A stretch of 49,206 nt of DNA from NCBI GenBank assembly GCA_027604685.1, contig JADHYX010000151.1:1-49206 (forward strand), written 5' to 3'. Each line of letters opens with the position of its first letter. Within the stretch, counting starts at the first letter, position 1. The position numbers and the translations under genes are program-made. The notes below the pieces were generated by a model. The model searched no databases and was not told the origin of the DNA. It worked only from the letters and a program-made list of their open reading frames with translations. This DNA is from Lobulomyces angularis (Eukaryota; Chytridiomycota; Chytridiomycetes; Lobulomycetales; Lobulomycetaceae). Shown in pieces: positions 33,755 to 44,880 of the stretch.

Positions 33755-36690
33755 ATGGATATTCCTACAACTAGTGGTAACTCTTATAGTAATCCTTCCG
33801 AGTTTTCTTTATTTTCAACTCAAGAATTTGAAAAAATTATTGGAAAGAAAGATACCTTAAAAAATAAAAAAAATCCATCTACAATTCATGAAGCGAATGT
33901 AAGTTATAATATTAAATAACTTTTTTTTTTATGTATGAAAATTTTTTTTGGTTTAGACTTCCAATTTTGCTGATTCATTCGAATTATTACTTAAATCTGA
34001 AGAAACTATGCATATTTCATCCACTCCTGATAGATTAAAAAGTATTGAGGTATATTATTTGTATATTAAATTACAAAAATATTTTTTTTCCAGGTAAAAA
34101 AAGGAAGCACAAAATTAGAAGCAAAACCAGCTATCGCATATAAAGATGGCTCAAGTGAAAGTGACGACGAGCTGTTAGGAATAAAAAAAAAGAAAGAAGA
34201 ATCTCTTGCTGATTTTCGTAATTTTTTGAAATTTTTAACTCTATTTTTAATATTTCTGAAAAATTAGTTAAAAATACTGCTCCTCCAGACTATAAAGAAG
34301 CACAGTCTAACAAACAATCAAAGCAACAAAGTCCCTCTGTAACAAGAAAATCTCCAAGTCGCTTTACCTCTCTTAACAATACTGGTGTTACAAGTTCCAA
34401 TACTCTACAGCAGAAAAAACAAATCCCATTAACTGTAGATAGCGATGATGAAGATGCAGAGCTATTTGGAGTAAAACCAAGAAAAAAGGAGCTGTCAATG
34501 GAAGAGTTTTTACGGGATACTGCTCCACCTGGATTTAAGGAAACACTGATCGAAAGTAAGAGTAGTGCTGTAAAACAGGGTTCCGCTTCTACAAGTTCAC
34601 TAGTTGCCCCAGCCAACAGACCCAAAGGTATATCCAGCTCACCCTCAATTGTATCAGCGATATCCAAGATCAATAATGAGGATGACTTGGATGATGAAGA
34701 TTTAGAATTGTTTGGAATAAAACAAAAAAAAAAAGAAGTATCTATGGCAGAATTTCTTCGTGATACAGCTCCACCAGGCTATAAAGAGCCACTCGCAAAG
34801 AAGTCAACGAACAAATCAAATTCTATTTCAAATTCAGCAATTGAACTGAATTCTAATGCAGCTTCTACACTTCCATCCAATGTCAAATCAACACAACATT
34901 CCCTTAATAAAACTACAGAAAAACCATTGACAACAAATTTTAGAACGGTTTCGTCTCCATCTTTAGTTGCTAAACCTGCCAAGATTACTAATGAGCCAGA
35001 AGAGGATGAAGATGATGAATTGTTTGGAATAAAAAAAAAAAAAAAAGAAGAGTCTTTGGCAGAATTTTTAAAAAATTCTGAACCACCTCCAGTTCCTGTA
35101 ATCCATACGCAGCAACAAAAAAAAAAAAGTGGAGGTATATTGGGTGGAATTTTTGGGAGAAGTAAATCAAATACAGAAGTTTTTAATGATAATCATGCAT
35201 CTTCTGCCAACTCGATCATAACACCTCCATTTAAAAAAAAATCTTCTATACATGAAGGTGACAGACATTCGAGACGAAATTCCAGTTCTTCTCAAAAGTC
35301 TAGTAATTCAGTTGCAGGCGAAACTGCACAAAACAACAAAGAACCTCCTCCTCCAGTACCAACAATTCCTAAAGTTGCAACTCAAAATGTAGCCCTATCT
35401 CCGATAAAATCGCTAGAAAAAAAAAAATTAACCATATTACCAGAAAAACTGGATGAAAATGCTCCTCTGTCCAAATTTTTTTATAACTTAAGTAAATATG
35501 ACATTAAGTTTCATGAAGTTTTTGAAGCAAAAGTCGATCCAACCACTTTAAGTAGGGCTAAAAGTAGTCATACGTTAAAGGAAAAGATAATGTCACCAAT
35601 TGCTCCTCCGAGATTATTGCGGCAAAACAATCCTGACGAAAAGACTGTAAAAAATCCAATCCCATTAAAACCTGCTATTACGCCTGAACCAGTCCAAAAA
35701 AGGCATACTGCCTCACAGACTTCAGGTGCGCAAGGACCAAGTGTTGAAAGTCAGACTCAACCTCTGACCGTTGCTGATCATGAAACTCAGACGTTAGTTC
35801 TTCTGTCTAACAACATTGAAATTCAAACCAAGATTTCTGATTTTTCAGAAAAGGATACTCAGACTCATATTTCCACTACTGAAGAAAACCAAATTTTAGT
35901 TGTTGAAATTATAGACGTTGACTCTGAAGGCGAAGAGTCAAAATACTTTGAGGATGTATATGATTCAGCAGTAGAAGAACACACCGCTTCTCCAGCAGAA
36001 AATTCCCTCACTAGGAAAATAGATACGTTAGGAAAAACATCTTTACATTCTGCCACGGAGGAAGCAAGTGGCACCGAAGATGAGTTAACTGAAAATAATA
36101 TTACTGATCGTGATGCTGAAGTTGCAGTATTGGATATTAAAAGCGGTGCTGTAGTCGGATGTCAAGATTGTCAAGATTGTAAAATACGAGAGAAATTAGA
36201 TGTTGAGTACTTTATTAATCAAATTGCTCAAAGAATGGTGGAAAATGTATTTTTAGATGCCACCGTAACAGTTGACACCCAGACAGCCATTTTTGATTCT
36301 AGTGAGCAACAAACTTCTACAGTTGAATCAAAAGAGGTCTCCATCAGCACAGAAAAGGAGATTTCAACAATAGCAGAAACCAAAAGAGAGACGAGGTTGC
36401 TAAGTGATAGTGAACAGCAAACTTATGAACTGATATTTGGAGAAAAAGAAAAGTCAGATTTAGAAGAAGAGTTAGCAAAAGAAAAAAATGCAAACTTAAA
36501 ACTATTGGAGGAAATCAAAAACTTGAAGGAAATGCATCAAAAAGAAAAAAAAAAAAAAGAGAGATATTATTTTGAAATGGAAACCTTTAAACACCGATAT
36601 GAAAAATTGACCAAACTTTCCTACCTCAAAATTTTTGAAGAACTTGAGGGTAAATTAGAAATAGAACTTGAATATAATAGAAATATATAA
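33755..36690 (+). CDS. 927-aa protein with four AEFLRDTAPP repeats, TQT motifs and C-terminal coiled coil
   Basis: Exons 33755-33898, 33957-34049, 34094-34217 and 34268-36690; phases match. Four copies of a unit of about 30 residues occur near residues 105-133, 181-212, 263-294 and 365-397. The pattern is acidic, ELFGIK, basic, then AEFLRDTAPPGYKE; the best copy reads LELFGIKQKKKEVSMAEFLR then DTAPPGYKE. Ser/Pro-rich spacers separate them. Residues about 600-800 contain HETQTLV, KDTQTHI and VDTQTAI plus weaker ESQTQ, EIQTK and EQQTST, resembling dynein light chain LC8 ligands. A Cys-rich spot (CQDCQDC) precedes a Lys/Glu coiled coil (about 840-920). Probably a scaffold or polarity/cytoskeletal adaptor; function inferred from motifs only. 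Ends 18 bases before an assembly gap. Confidence 0.85.
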
Positions 36691-37034
36691 TAAAAAAAAA
36701 AAAAAAANNNNNNNNNNACCCCGTTTTTATAGTCAAATAAAGCATACAGGAAGTTCTGCCTCTATTCAAACTAAAAAAAATTATAAATAATTAAAAAAAA
36801 AAAGAAAAAAAAAAAGAAGTAAGAAAAAATTAAATTTACGTAATTATTTAAATTTTTTTTTTTAATTTATAATATTTTTAAAAAAATCTTTAGTAAAAAT
36901 CATTTAATATTTTTATTTGTTTTCAAAAAATTAAGAAAAGAAAATATAAAAGTTATAACGATTAATTTATTTTAAAAAGTAGCTAAATAAAATAATTTTA
37001 ATCAAATTATAAAAGCAACAGAATCAAACAATAT
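36691..37034. other. Intergenic containing a 10-N assembly gap (36708-36717)
   Basis: Poly-A run, ten Ns at 36708-36717, then AT-rich low-complexity sequence. The fixed size of ten suggests a scaffold placeholder, so the true distance between the flanking genes is unknown. The 5' side (to 36707) and 3' side were joined by the assembler. Confidence 0.9.
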
Positions 37035-37724
37035 TTATTCATAAATTAAAGAATCAGTAGGTCTTTTCCATACATTGACACCTTCTGGGAACCTATTAAC
37101 AAAAAATGGGTAAAAAAAAATTTAATTACATATTTAATGTAATACCAAAGGGCAATTTCGTGTTGCGCAGATTCAACTGCATCAGAACCATGGCATAAAT
37201 TCTTACCAACATCAATGCTTAAAAAAAAATTATGTTGGTTATTTATAAATAAAAATGGTATACCAGAAATCTCCTCTAATGGTTCCTGGAAGAGAGCTTA
37301 ATGGGTTGGTTTCACCCAATAATCTTCTACCAGTTTTGACTGCATCTTTACCTTCCCAGACCATACCTTTAAAAGATATCAAAGTTAATAAAAATAAAAA
37401 AAAATATATTATTGAAAAATGAAACAAAATTTTAAGTATTTACCCACAACAGGTCCTGATAACATGTAGTTAAGAAGTTTTGGGAAAAAGGATTTTGATT
37501 TCAAATCAGCATAGTGAGCTTCTAAGTGTTCTCTGCTTGGGGTCATTTGTCTTAAAGCAACTAATTTGTAACCTAAGAAAATGAAGCAATAAAACAGTGA
37601 ATAAAAGCTTTGTAAAATTTAATAAACAACCTTTAGTTTCAAATCTCTTAATGATTTCCCCAACAAGGCCTCTTTCAACACCGTCTGGCTTAACCATAAT
37701 ATAAGTTTGTTCTGAGTTTGACAT
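37035..37724 (-). CDS. NDK1: Nucleoside diphosphate kinase, with apparent 1-base insertion
   Basis: Exons (minus) 37631-37724, 37444-37572, 37264-37366, 37146-37218 and 37035-37092. The protein starts [20 protein letters not shown], then has the conserved [52 protein letters not shown] and [17 protein letters not shown], including the catalytic His of the phospho-enzyme ([12 protein letters not shown]). It transfers the terminal phosphate among nucleoside triphosphates. Exon 4 is 73 nt where 72 is required: GGTAAGAAATTTATGCC has one A too many to read DVGKNLCHG in frame. Without it the gene is 151 aa, the standard length. Either an assembly or sequencing error in an A run, or a recent inactivation. 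Confidence 0.9.
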
Positions 37725-38311
37725 ATTTAATTTTAGAGATAAAAAAAAATTAATCTTTGTGTTACTTTTATTTTAACAATGCAAGTAACAAAACCATTTG
37801 GCAACCTAATACTACTTAGTAGATAGTAGATTTAAGTAAGAATACGCAGTGTATCGATAGCGCAGATGATTTCATTGTTAAGTGAAGCTCATATAAAATC
37901 CAACCGCATCGATTGCTGGTTGGTGGATTTGACAGTGCCAAAATAGTTATAAAGGTCCCTAAATAATGCTGCTAACTTTTTATCACTGCATTTTGTCAAT
38001 TCAAATTCAAAATAGGCATCCTTGGTAAAAACATGATTTGAAGTAACTCCATTAAATCATTTTGTAAAAAATCATTTGAATGAATGGAAGAAACACATTA
38101 GAAATTGGTAGTACTTTCAGTATCGTTTAATAAACACTCATCTCCTATTTCTATAAAAAAAAAAAAAATTCTTTAAAGTAAAAGTGGATTAAAATAAAGT
38201 GGGATATAAGATTGTGTCGCATGGAATGGGCAAGAATTATTTTTTTATTTTTGTTTCTAGTTCATTTTAACTATTTTTTTTTTTTTTTTAATTTATTTAG
38301 TTTTAAAAAAG
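37725..38311. other. Intergenic with a decayed minus-strand coding trace
   Basis: Upstream of NDK. Unusually GC-rich for this region around 37860-37960. On the minus strand 37890-38063 is open and protein-like (HVFTKDAYFEFELTKCSDKK, then LAALFRDLYNYFGT), followed after a TGA by ASLNNEIICAIDTLRILT in the same frame. Looks like a remnant of a gene or mobile element; family not recognised. Confidence 0.3.
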
Positions 38312-38787
38312 TAGTAATCCTTCACAGTTAGCTTGTATTTTACAAGAAGTAAAATCAGCAGAAGATACTATTAGTGATGGTTTGGTAGTTTATGATGCAA
38401 TGTTATTAGAAGAAATGGAAGAGGAGATCTCCTTAGTAAACGGAGTTAACTGCGTTTTAGGTCGTGAGACAGGTATAATTTTTTTTATGTATTTTTTTCA
38501 TTAATTCAGTATATACTAAATTTATTTTAAATCTTCATTATTTATTAGTTTTTCTACTAAAAATAATCAGAATTACAAGTGACAAAAATTATAATTCTGG
38601 GGATGTTATTTTCATTCCAAAATATGCCAACGACATTATAAAAAATGAATTTAAAATTTTGGAAACCACACTTAGTAGGTTGGAAAAAAGTGGCTCTTCT
38701 GGAATGAATATTGGGAGGTTTAAAATTATCCAAATTCAAAATTTCTTTAGAAGAATGAATGCTTTTCGTTTGGTTAATAACTTATAA
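38312..38787 (+). CDS. 3' exons of an unknown gene (parent of repeat copy A)
   Basis: Exons 38312-38472 and 38549-38787 join in phase: SSNPSQLACILQEVKSAEDT... then VFLLKIIRITSDKNYNSGDV ... and end FFRRMNAFRLVNNL-stop. A first exon could be the signal-like MEWARIIFLFLFLVHF from ATG 38221, but its splice to 38312 is uncertain. A pure-T run of 17 lies in that intron. The last exon is the sequence that is duplicated, inverted and broken at 31.0 kb. Mostly helical, charged, no recognised domain. Confidence 0.45.
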
Positions 38788-39044
38788 GTCAAATTTTCAT
38801 TTATGTTGTAAGTTGTTTTCAAATTAACGTTTAAAACTTCTTTGAAAACATTCCCAGGTTGGTAAGATTGGAAAGAAAAATATCAGTTTCGCTGACCCAA
38901 AATTAAAATTTAATTTGAAATTCTCTTTTATATCTCTACCCTTTCCTTAAATCCCCATTCTGATAGCCAGTCTTTAATGTTGAAAGAATTTTTTTGGGCT
39001 TTTCTTCACTAACTTCCTTCTTCAATTTCGCTGAAAGTTTCTTG
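38650..39044 (-). repeat. Inverted duplicate, copy B
   Basis: Counterpart of 30304-31090, without the two inserts. It covers the end of the gene at 38312-38787 and about 255 bp of its downstream non-coding DNA. Both copies carry TCAGCGAAA near each end of the non-coding part (TTTCAGCGAAATTGA and GTCAGCGAAACTGAT), an imperfect direct repeat that might mark a small element. Confidence 0.75.
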
Positions 39045-39253
39045 TCAAAATTTTCAAACTTACTTTTCTCAACGTCTATTAGATTCAAAGGTTGAATATT
39101 GTTTTCTTTGAAAATTTACTTTGATGGTTGCATAATCAAAGGTAGTTAATTCACTGTTCCATTTTCTGATAATACTAAAAAATGTTCGCAAGGTTCTTTT
39201 GTGGTATGTCAGGATATAATAATATTAGCATCCGTGAATATAAACAAAGAGCC

Positions 39254-39799
39254 GATATTTTTACAATGTTTTCTCTTGTAACGTCGGAAAAACCTGAGAG
39301 GCTTGGTAAGAAAAAATGTTTTTTTCTTTTTTTATTTCATTAATAATCTTAATTTTTTTTTTATTTTTATTTTTTATTTTCATTTTGATAGGACATAGAT
39401 TACCAATAGTGGCTACTTTACAAAATACTAAAATGTAATATATTTATATTGTCGTATAGGCGGTATGGATTTAGTGAAGGAGAACCAAATGAAGTTGTTT
39501 AAAAATTGATGCTCAAGTAAATTTTATAAAAATAATTTTAATTTTTTATAAAACCTGATATATTTTTTTTTTTGTTGAATCTTTAGACTGCTTTGGATTA
39601 TATAAAAAATCATGAGATATTAAAAAATACAAAACTTATTGCGTATGGTCAGAGTGTTGGTGGTGCTGTTGCTATTGATGTAGTTTCAAAAAATGAAAAT
39701 TTATTTGAAGCTTTGATTATAGAAAATATTTTATTTTTATTTTTTACATCTCCATCTTTTGAGAGGTTGGTCTTGAAATTAACTTATTATAATCAATGA
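39254..39799 (+). pseudogene. BEM46/ABHD13-type alpha/beta hydrolase pseudogene
   Basis: Recognisable pieces in order: a degraded oxyanion region (39254-39305), GHRLPIVATLQ from 39392, then after a frame change LKCNIFILSYRRYGFSEGEP (family consensus SYRGYG.SEG.P), after another frame change LKIDAQ with an intact GTAAAT donor at 39517, and from 39587 TALDYIKNHEILKNTKLIAY then GQSVGGAVAIDVVS. The nucleophile motif GQSVG is intact. Two frameshifts (near 39405-39430 and 39495), a TGA after CNVGKT, and loss of the C-terminal third mark it as dead. Intron borders are preserved, so it was once a normal gene, not a processed copy. Confidence 0.8.
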
Positions 39800-40097
39800 T
39801 GGTCTTGATTATTTTGTTACTACTGTTGGTCTAGAACCAACCTACAAATTATAAACACCAGCCCTTCCCTATTACTTTGAATTGAAAAGCTGCCACTGCA
39901 GCAACCGTCGTAAATTATGGCAAATCAGCAGCTTAACCTGGTTTATTTTACAGTCCCTTTTTGTTTCAATGTTAAAACATTACCTTAAAAAGACCCTTTG
40001 AAATGGCAAATATAAGCCTTTGAAAAAATTTGGCCAAAAAAAAAAAAAATTTTTTTTATTTTTTACCTCTCTTTTTTTTTAAGCAAAAAAAGGTTAA

Positions 40098-41043
40098 ATG
40101 TTTTATTTCGTATATAGAAGAGATTTTTACTGTTACGAAGATGGATTTATATCTACTGAACGAGATTTTGACTTCACCACTTGCTTTGAGGAGTCGTAAT
40201 TAAATACATTTTTTTGCACATTAATTAATTTATTTTTTATTTTTTGTTTTTTTTTTACCTAGTGTTTTGACTCCTGTTATTTCATTTTATTTTACTTGCT
40301 CATTTATCTACTTCAAATTTTCTTTAAAACAGGAGCGAACGCAATTTACTCCTCGACGTCCACCTTCATACTACATTGAAGCGGTATATTAAAAATAGTT
40401 AATTTTAAGATATTTAAATATTAACTACTGTAAAACAAATTCTTAGGTTTTAACTAGCTTATTTTTATTTATACAGTTTTATTACGCAATTTTGTTTATA
40501 CCCCTTGGAATCAAGTCAAGGTTAGTTCAATCTACCCTCAACTTTATTATCGCAATAATAATATTGATTTCAATTAATATAAAGTATTCAACAAATGTAC
40601 ATCAAAATTATGTACAAACGATACCCTTGAGCTTCCAACAAAAAAAACTAAGTTTAAATTTTATAAAGTATTTTTGGTTTTTAAAGATGCTTAACTCAAT
40701 ATTACAAATCAGAACTTATACTATTAGTGGATTTAAAAATTTAAATAAAGTAATCTTTCATTTGATGTTACTTAGTTTAATTTTGGAAACACTTAGTTTC
40801 ATATATCTGACTTTCATTATACGCTTTATCAATAACAACAGTTGTCTTAAATTACAGAAAGGAACATTGTTGGGAGGTTATTTGGATTTGTATAAAGATT
40901 CGAGTAAAAACGTTAGCTTTGAACTACCTCCATGTAGTAGTAGTAGCGGTAGAACTGTGCTTTCTAAATTTATGGATGAGGATCAGGGTTATTATTCTGA
41001 TGGAGATGACTTAGATGGGAAACCTAATAAATATCAAGATTAA
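40098..41043 (+). CDS. Small multi-pass membrane protein (261 aa)
   Basis: Exons 40098-40195, 40263-40383 and 40477-41043; phases match. Starts MFYFVYRRDFYCYEDGFIST. Hydrophobic segments: VLTPVISFYFTCSFIYFKF, FYYAILFIPLGI, LNFIIAIIILISINI and VIFHLMLLSLILETLSFIYL. The last 60 residues are soluble, Ser-rich and acidic (DEDQGYYSDGDDLDGK). About four TM helices; the first exon is Cys/Tyr/acidic-rich. Start chosen as the only ATG in frame after the upstream pseudogene; a further 5' exon cannot be excluded. Family not recognised. Confidence 0.6.
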
Positions 41044-41313
41044 CAATTTTATGTAAATAAAGATTTTTAGTTAAAATTTAAAAAAAAAAATTATACACTT
41101 ACTTGGCATTGTTGTTGTTTTTTTTTTTTTTCTTTAGTGAATTTTAACCATGATACAATTCTTAATTCAAAAAAAAAAAATTATAATGATTTACATCAAA
41201 AAATTTTTAATTAAAAGTCTAAAAAAAGGAAAAAAAATCTAAAAGAAAAGAAAGAAACACAAACAAACAAAAAAAGAAAAACTTTATAAAATGTTATATA
41301 TTCCAATTTAAAT

Positions 41314-43637
41314 TTAAATAAACAAAACACTTATGGCAGTAAAAATAAAAATACTCATAAAAGATAACTTTTCAGCACCAGATAATTGTTTATCAGCATT
41401 GTTGTTAAAAGCATTTTTGTATTCGTCATAATCCTTGTTTTGAGGGGACTTGACACTTGCTGGGGTCAAACTAAGATTTACTGGATACTTGTAAGAATTC
41501 GACACTTCAGAATATTCGTAAGCAGGTACGTAATGCGCATTTTTGACAGATTTTAAGCAAGATTTTGGTTCATATTTTTCTTCATCAACTTCTTCGTTTG
41601 TATCATAAATTACTTTTGATAATACCTGTTGTAGTGCTTGAACATGATCATAGTCTAACCCATTCATATCACACCATTCTTTTGGTAATGGAGGAGGAAC
41701 ACGGATGTAATATTCATTTTCACGATCATATGCATCAACTTCGTAAGAGCCATAACTACCAACCTTTGGAGTTGGTGATGTCCATGTTGGAAAAGGTTCA
41801 GTGTATTCAGAAGTTTTTGAGGACTCTGCGGTTGAATAAGAAACTTTACTTTCTTCTGTAGATGTAGAAGTAGTTTCCGAAGAACTTGATTTTGTTCCAG
41901 AGGTTTTTGTGGGCTCTGCAGTCGAATAAGAAAGGGTACTTTTCACAACGGATGTTGGAGTAGTTTTAGAAGTATTTGATTCTGTACCAGAAGTTTGTGA
42001 TGCATCACCTGAAGTCTTAGAAGTAGCTGAACTTAAGGTTTCATTTGATGTTGAACTGGCACTTGATGTACTAGTTGAGATGCTTCCATTATCATTAGTA
42101 GTACCAGTGCTGCTCTTTGAAGTCGGCGCACTGGTTGTATTGGAAGCAGTGGTGGTACTTACCTTGGAAGTTGAAGTGCTAGCACTTGTTGTTGTGCTAG
42201 CATTAGATGCAGTAGTACTTACGGAGGTTGCTTTATTAGTGGTAGAAGCGGTAGTAGAAGTTGCTTCACTAGTTGTATTGCTAGCAGTAGATGTAGTAGT
42301 TGCAGTTGTTGTGCTAGCAGTAGATGTAGTTGCAGTTGTTGTGCTAGCAATAGATGTAGTAGTACTTAATAGAGTGGTACTTGCAGTTGTTGTGCTACCA
42401 ACAGATGTACTTAATTCAGTGGTAGTTACTGTGGTAGTTTTAGAAGTGGTTGTAGAAGTTGCTTTACTAGTAGTTGTTGTTGTCTTGGTAGTACTTGTTT
42501 TACTAGACATTTTTAAAAACAAAATAAGATTCACAATAAAAAGGATATTTTAATTACCTAGTGTGAGTTGTTCCATCAGGGTTTACTCCATAAGAATAAC
42601 CATAGCAGAGATTTACTTTATGGTCCAAGCAACGGGATACAGGAACATTGTAATATGCTAGTTTATCAGTTACTCTGGCTCTGACTGAATATTTTGTATA
42701 TCTGGCTGAATCCAGAGCTTGCCAGTCTGACCAAAGCTTATCAATGTAAGCATGATGAGCAAAAAATAATGGATCTGCTGGGGAACCCATAGTGGCCATA
42801 TCTCCTCCTAAATTTACATGTGGATATGCATGTAATGCTCCTAGAAAAAAAAATATATATTTATAAATTTTATTTTATTTTTCTTTTTTTTTTTTATTTT
42901 TAAAATACAAAGCTAACTTTACCTTCAACATTTTTCCAAAATGAATCAAAATCTTTGTAAGAATTTACAATTGAAGCACAAACTTCACCAGAATAAAATG
43001 ACCCAATTCTTCCATTTTTTACGCCTCTTGTGCCTCTTCTTAAACAGTCTCCATTACTTTTTTTCCAGTTTGCTACAAATCCATCAGTAACACATGCACC
43101 TCCACTCCCATAACTAGTTCCAAAGGAAAGAGGGCCAGAACCAAAAATTGGTGATCTTTCAGGTGCTTGAGAGTCGACACTCCATTGCCTAAAATTATAT
43201 ATATATGTATAAATTTTTTAAATCAAAGAAAAATTTTTTGTAATTACCAATATGGAAGGGAGATTGAAGAATCAATTTTTTTCAATTCAAGTTCAAATTC
43301 TTTTAAAAACATTCTGTGCCATGGTAAAAATGCGGCAGTGTTATGAAATTGATTGCTGTAGTTTTCATGAATATATGAAAAATCCTAGAAAAATTCAAAA
43401 AAATAAAAAATAAATAAATAAAATAAATACCTCATATCTATTTGAGCTATCTCTTGAATGTACGTTTAAGATACTAGGTAAGGTTTTTAACTTATTTATG
43501 GCGTTAACATATCTTAATTTTTCATCATCACTTAATTCTCTCCATTCTTTTCTAATTTCTGTATTTTCACAAGGAGGAATTGAAATTGCAACAGAAAATA
43601 TTACCAAATTTGCTAAACTTAACAATGATAATTTCAT
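41314..43637 (-). CDS. Secreted GPI-type tyrosinase with a Ser/Thr-rich mucin-like insert
   Basis: Exons (minus) 43431-43637, 43248-43384, 42923-43188, 42558-42840 and 41314-42502; phases match, 693 aa. Signal peptide ([19 protein letters not shown]). CuA ligands: His in [20 protein letters not shown] ([11 protein letters not shown] core). CuB ligands: ALHAYPH and [12 protein letters not shown]. From about residue 298 to 530 a Thr/Ser/Ala tract ([20 protein letters not shown]) follows, then a second Cys-containing region ([19 protein letters not shown]) and a C-terminal hydrophobic tail ([17 protein letters not shown]) after SGAEK, a probable GPI signal. The enzyme oxidises phenols to quinones (melanin, cross-linking). 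The stalk, likely O-glycosylated, would hold the catalytic domain away from the membrane or in the wall. Confidence 0.93.
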
Positions 43638-44140
43638 ATCTATCTAACTCTATACTATAAAAATTGGTAATTACAAATATAAAAAAAGAAAAAGAAGAAA
43701 AATTTTTTTATTTTAAGACATTAACTGCATATTTTATACCAAATGAAAATTTACTGTAAATTTAATATACAAATAGAACAGTCGCCCAAAAAGAAGCTTC
43801 ATACTTCGGTCAAATTGCGCAAAACCGTCCTTGAATAAGCCTCGTTTGTTGTATTATTTTCAATTTATGAAGCACGTTGTATCACCAATGCAGTAATTCC
43901 AAAAAACTCTTCAAGCTTTCGGAATTGAGCATCGCTATTATTCGGCAATTAAGTCGCACTTTGCAGTCAATTTGCAAATCCCAGCAATGCAGAAGACTTA
44001 CAGTGCGAAAACCTACTGCAAATTGCAACAAATCCACTGCTGGAAATCACCTACTATAACAAGTTATTTTCTCCTTTTCAGTGCCACCGAATGCCACAGA
44101 CAAATTAGGGTCAGTGGCAAGATAGCCAAGTGCTCTTAAA

Positions 44141-44182
44141 CGCCAGCCATTTGGCTAGTCCAGCCAGCCAGCCAGCCAAGCC
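44141..44182. repeat. (CCAG/GCCA)n short tandem repeat
   Basis: Contains CCAGCCAGCCAGCCAGCCAA preceded by CGCCAGCC and TTGGCTAG. A related patch (AGCCAGCCAAGCCAAAAGCC) recurs at 44961-44980. The two patches bracket the decayed coding region, so they could be flanks of a lost element. Confidence 0.6.
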
Positions 44183-44339
44183 AATATTATTTTTTCAAAA
44201 AATTAGGCTGGTTTTCCATTTTATTAATAAAAGTGAAATTTATAAGGAAAGATATTATTGTTTATGTTATACGCGAAAAATATGAAACTATTTGCAAATT
44301 TCGACATGAGAATGTCTAAATAATTCTACATGAATTTTA

Positions 44340-44880
44340 AATGTCATTCACTTTCCAATCACTGCTATTTCCTTCAATTATATCTGTTATATCAATAATT
44401 GCACTTGACTTTGTACTTGAATAAAACTTGTCGATGATATCAGTATCAAATCAAATGCTTACTGTATCACTTATAAAAAATTCAAGTAAACATTATTTTT
44501 TCACCAGGTTGCAATAATTCATCTATTACACTGTAACAATTACAACATCATCATCAAATCCTAAGGGAAGAACATCAATGGATCGAACTAAAAATGAGTT
44601 CCTCAGGATTATTATACACTGAATTAGTTGGAATTTTTTATTTCACTACAAACAGTAGTGTTTGAATTTTCACTATTAGCTAAATTTTCGGTAGTATTAT
44701 TTTTTTTTCGATTGATGCAATTAACATGAAAAAGAGTAAATTATCAAATAATATCAATAAAAATATAGGAAGTTAAAATATAATTTACCATTTTACAAGA
44801 TTCACAATTTACAACGTCGAAATTTTCACAAGTTGGGTTATCGCATTTAACAGACGTTGTTTAATTCAAACAAAAAATTT
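44340..44880 (-). pseudogene. Decayed gene with a CxxxxC...CxxC cluster
   Basis: Minus strand 44789-44860 reads SVKCDNPTCENFDVVNCESC then KM, followed by a good GTAAAT donor. A matching continuation VNCINRKKNNTTENLANSEN lies at about 44620-44730 but has no AG acceptor before it. Further down, IDELLQPGEKIMFT and DKFYSSTKSSAIIDITDIIE occur in different frames separated by stops. The Cys spacing (C-x4-C ... C-x2-C ... C) suggests a zinc-binding motif. Reads as a broken gene; family not identified. Confidence 0.35.

Noticed and set aside
42080..42553. 157-codon plus-strand open frame (Val/Leu-rich)
   Set aside because: Exact antisense of the tyrosinase Thr/Ser tract; ACT/ACA codons read backwards as Val/Leu. 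Sense exon has full support.
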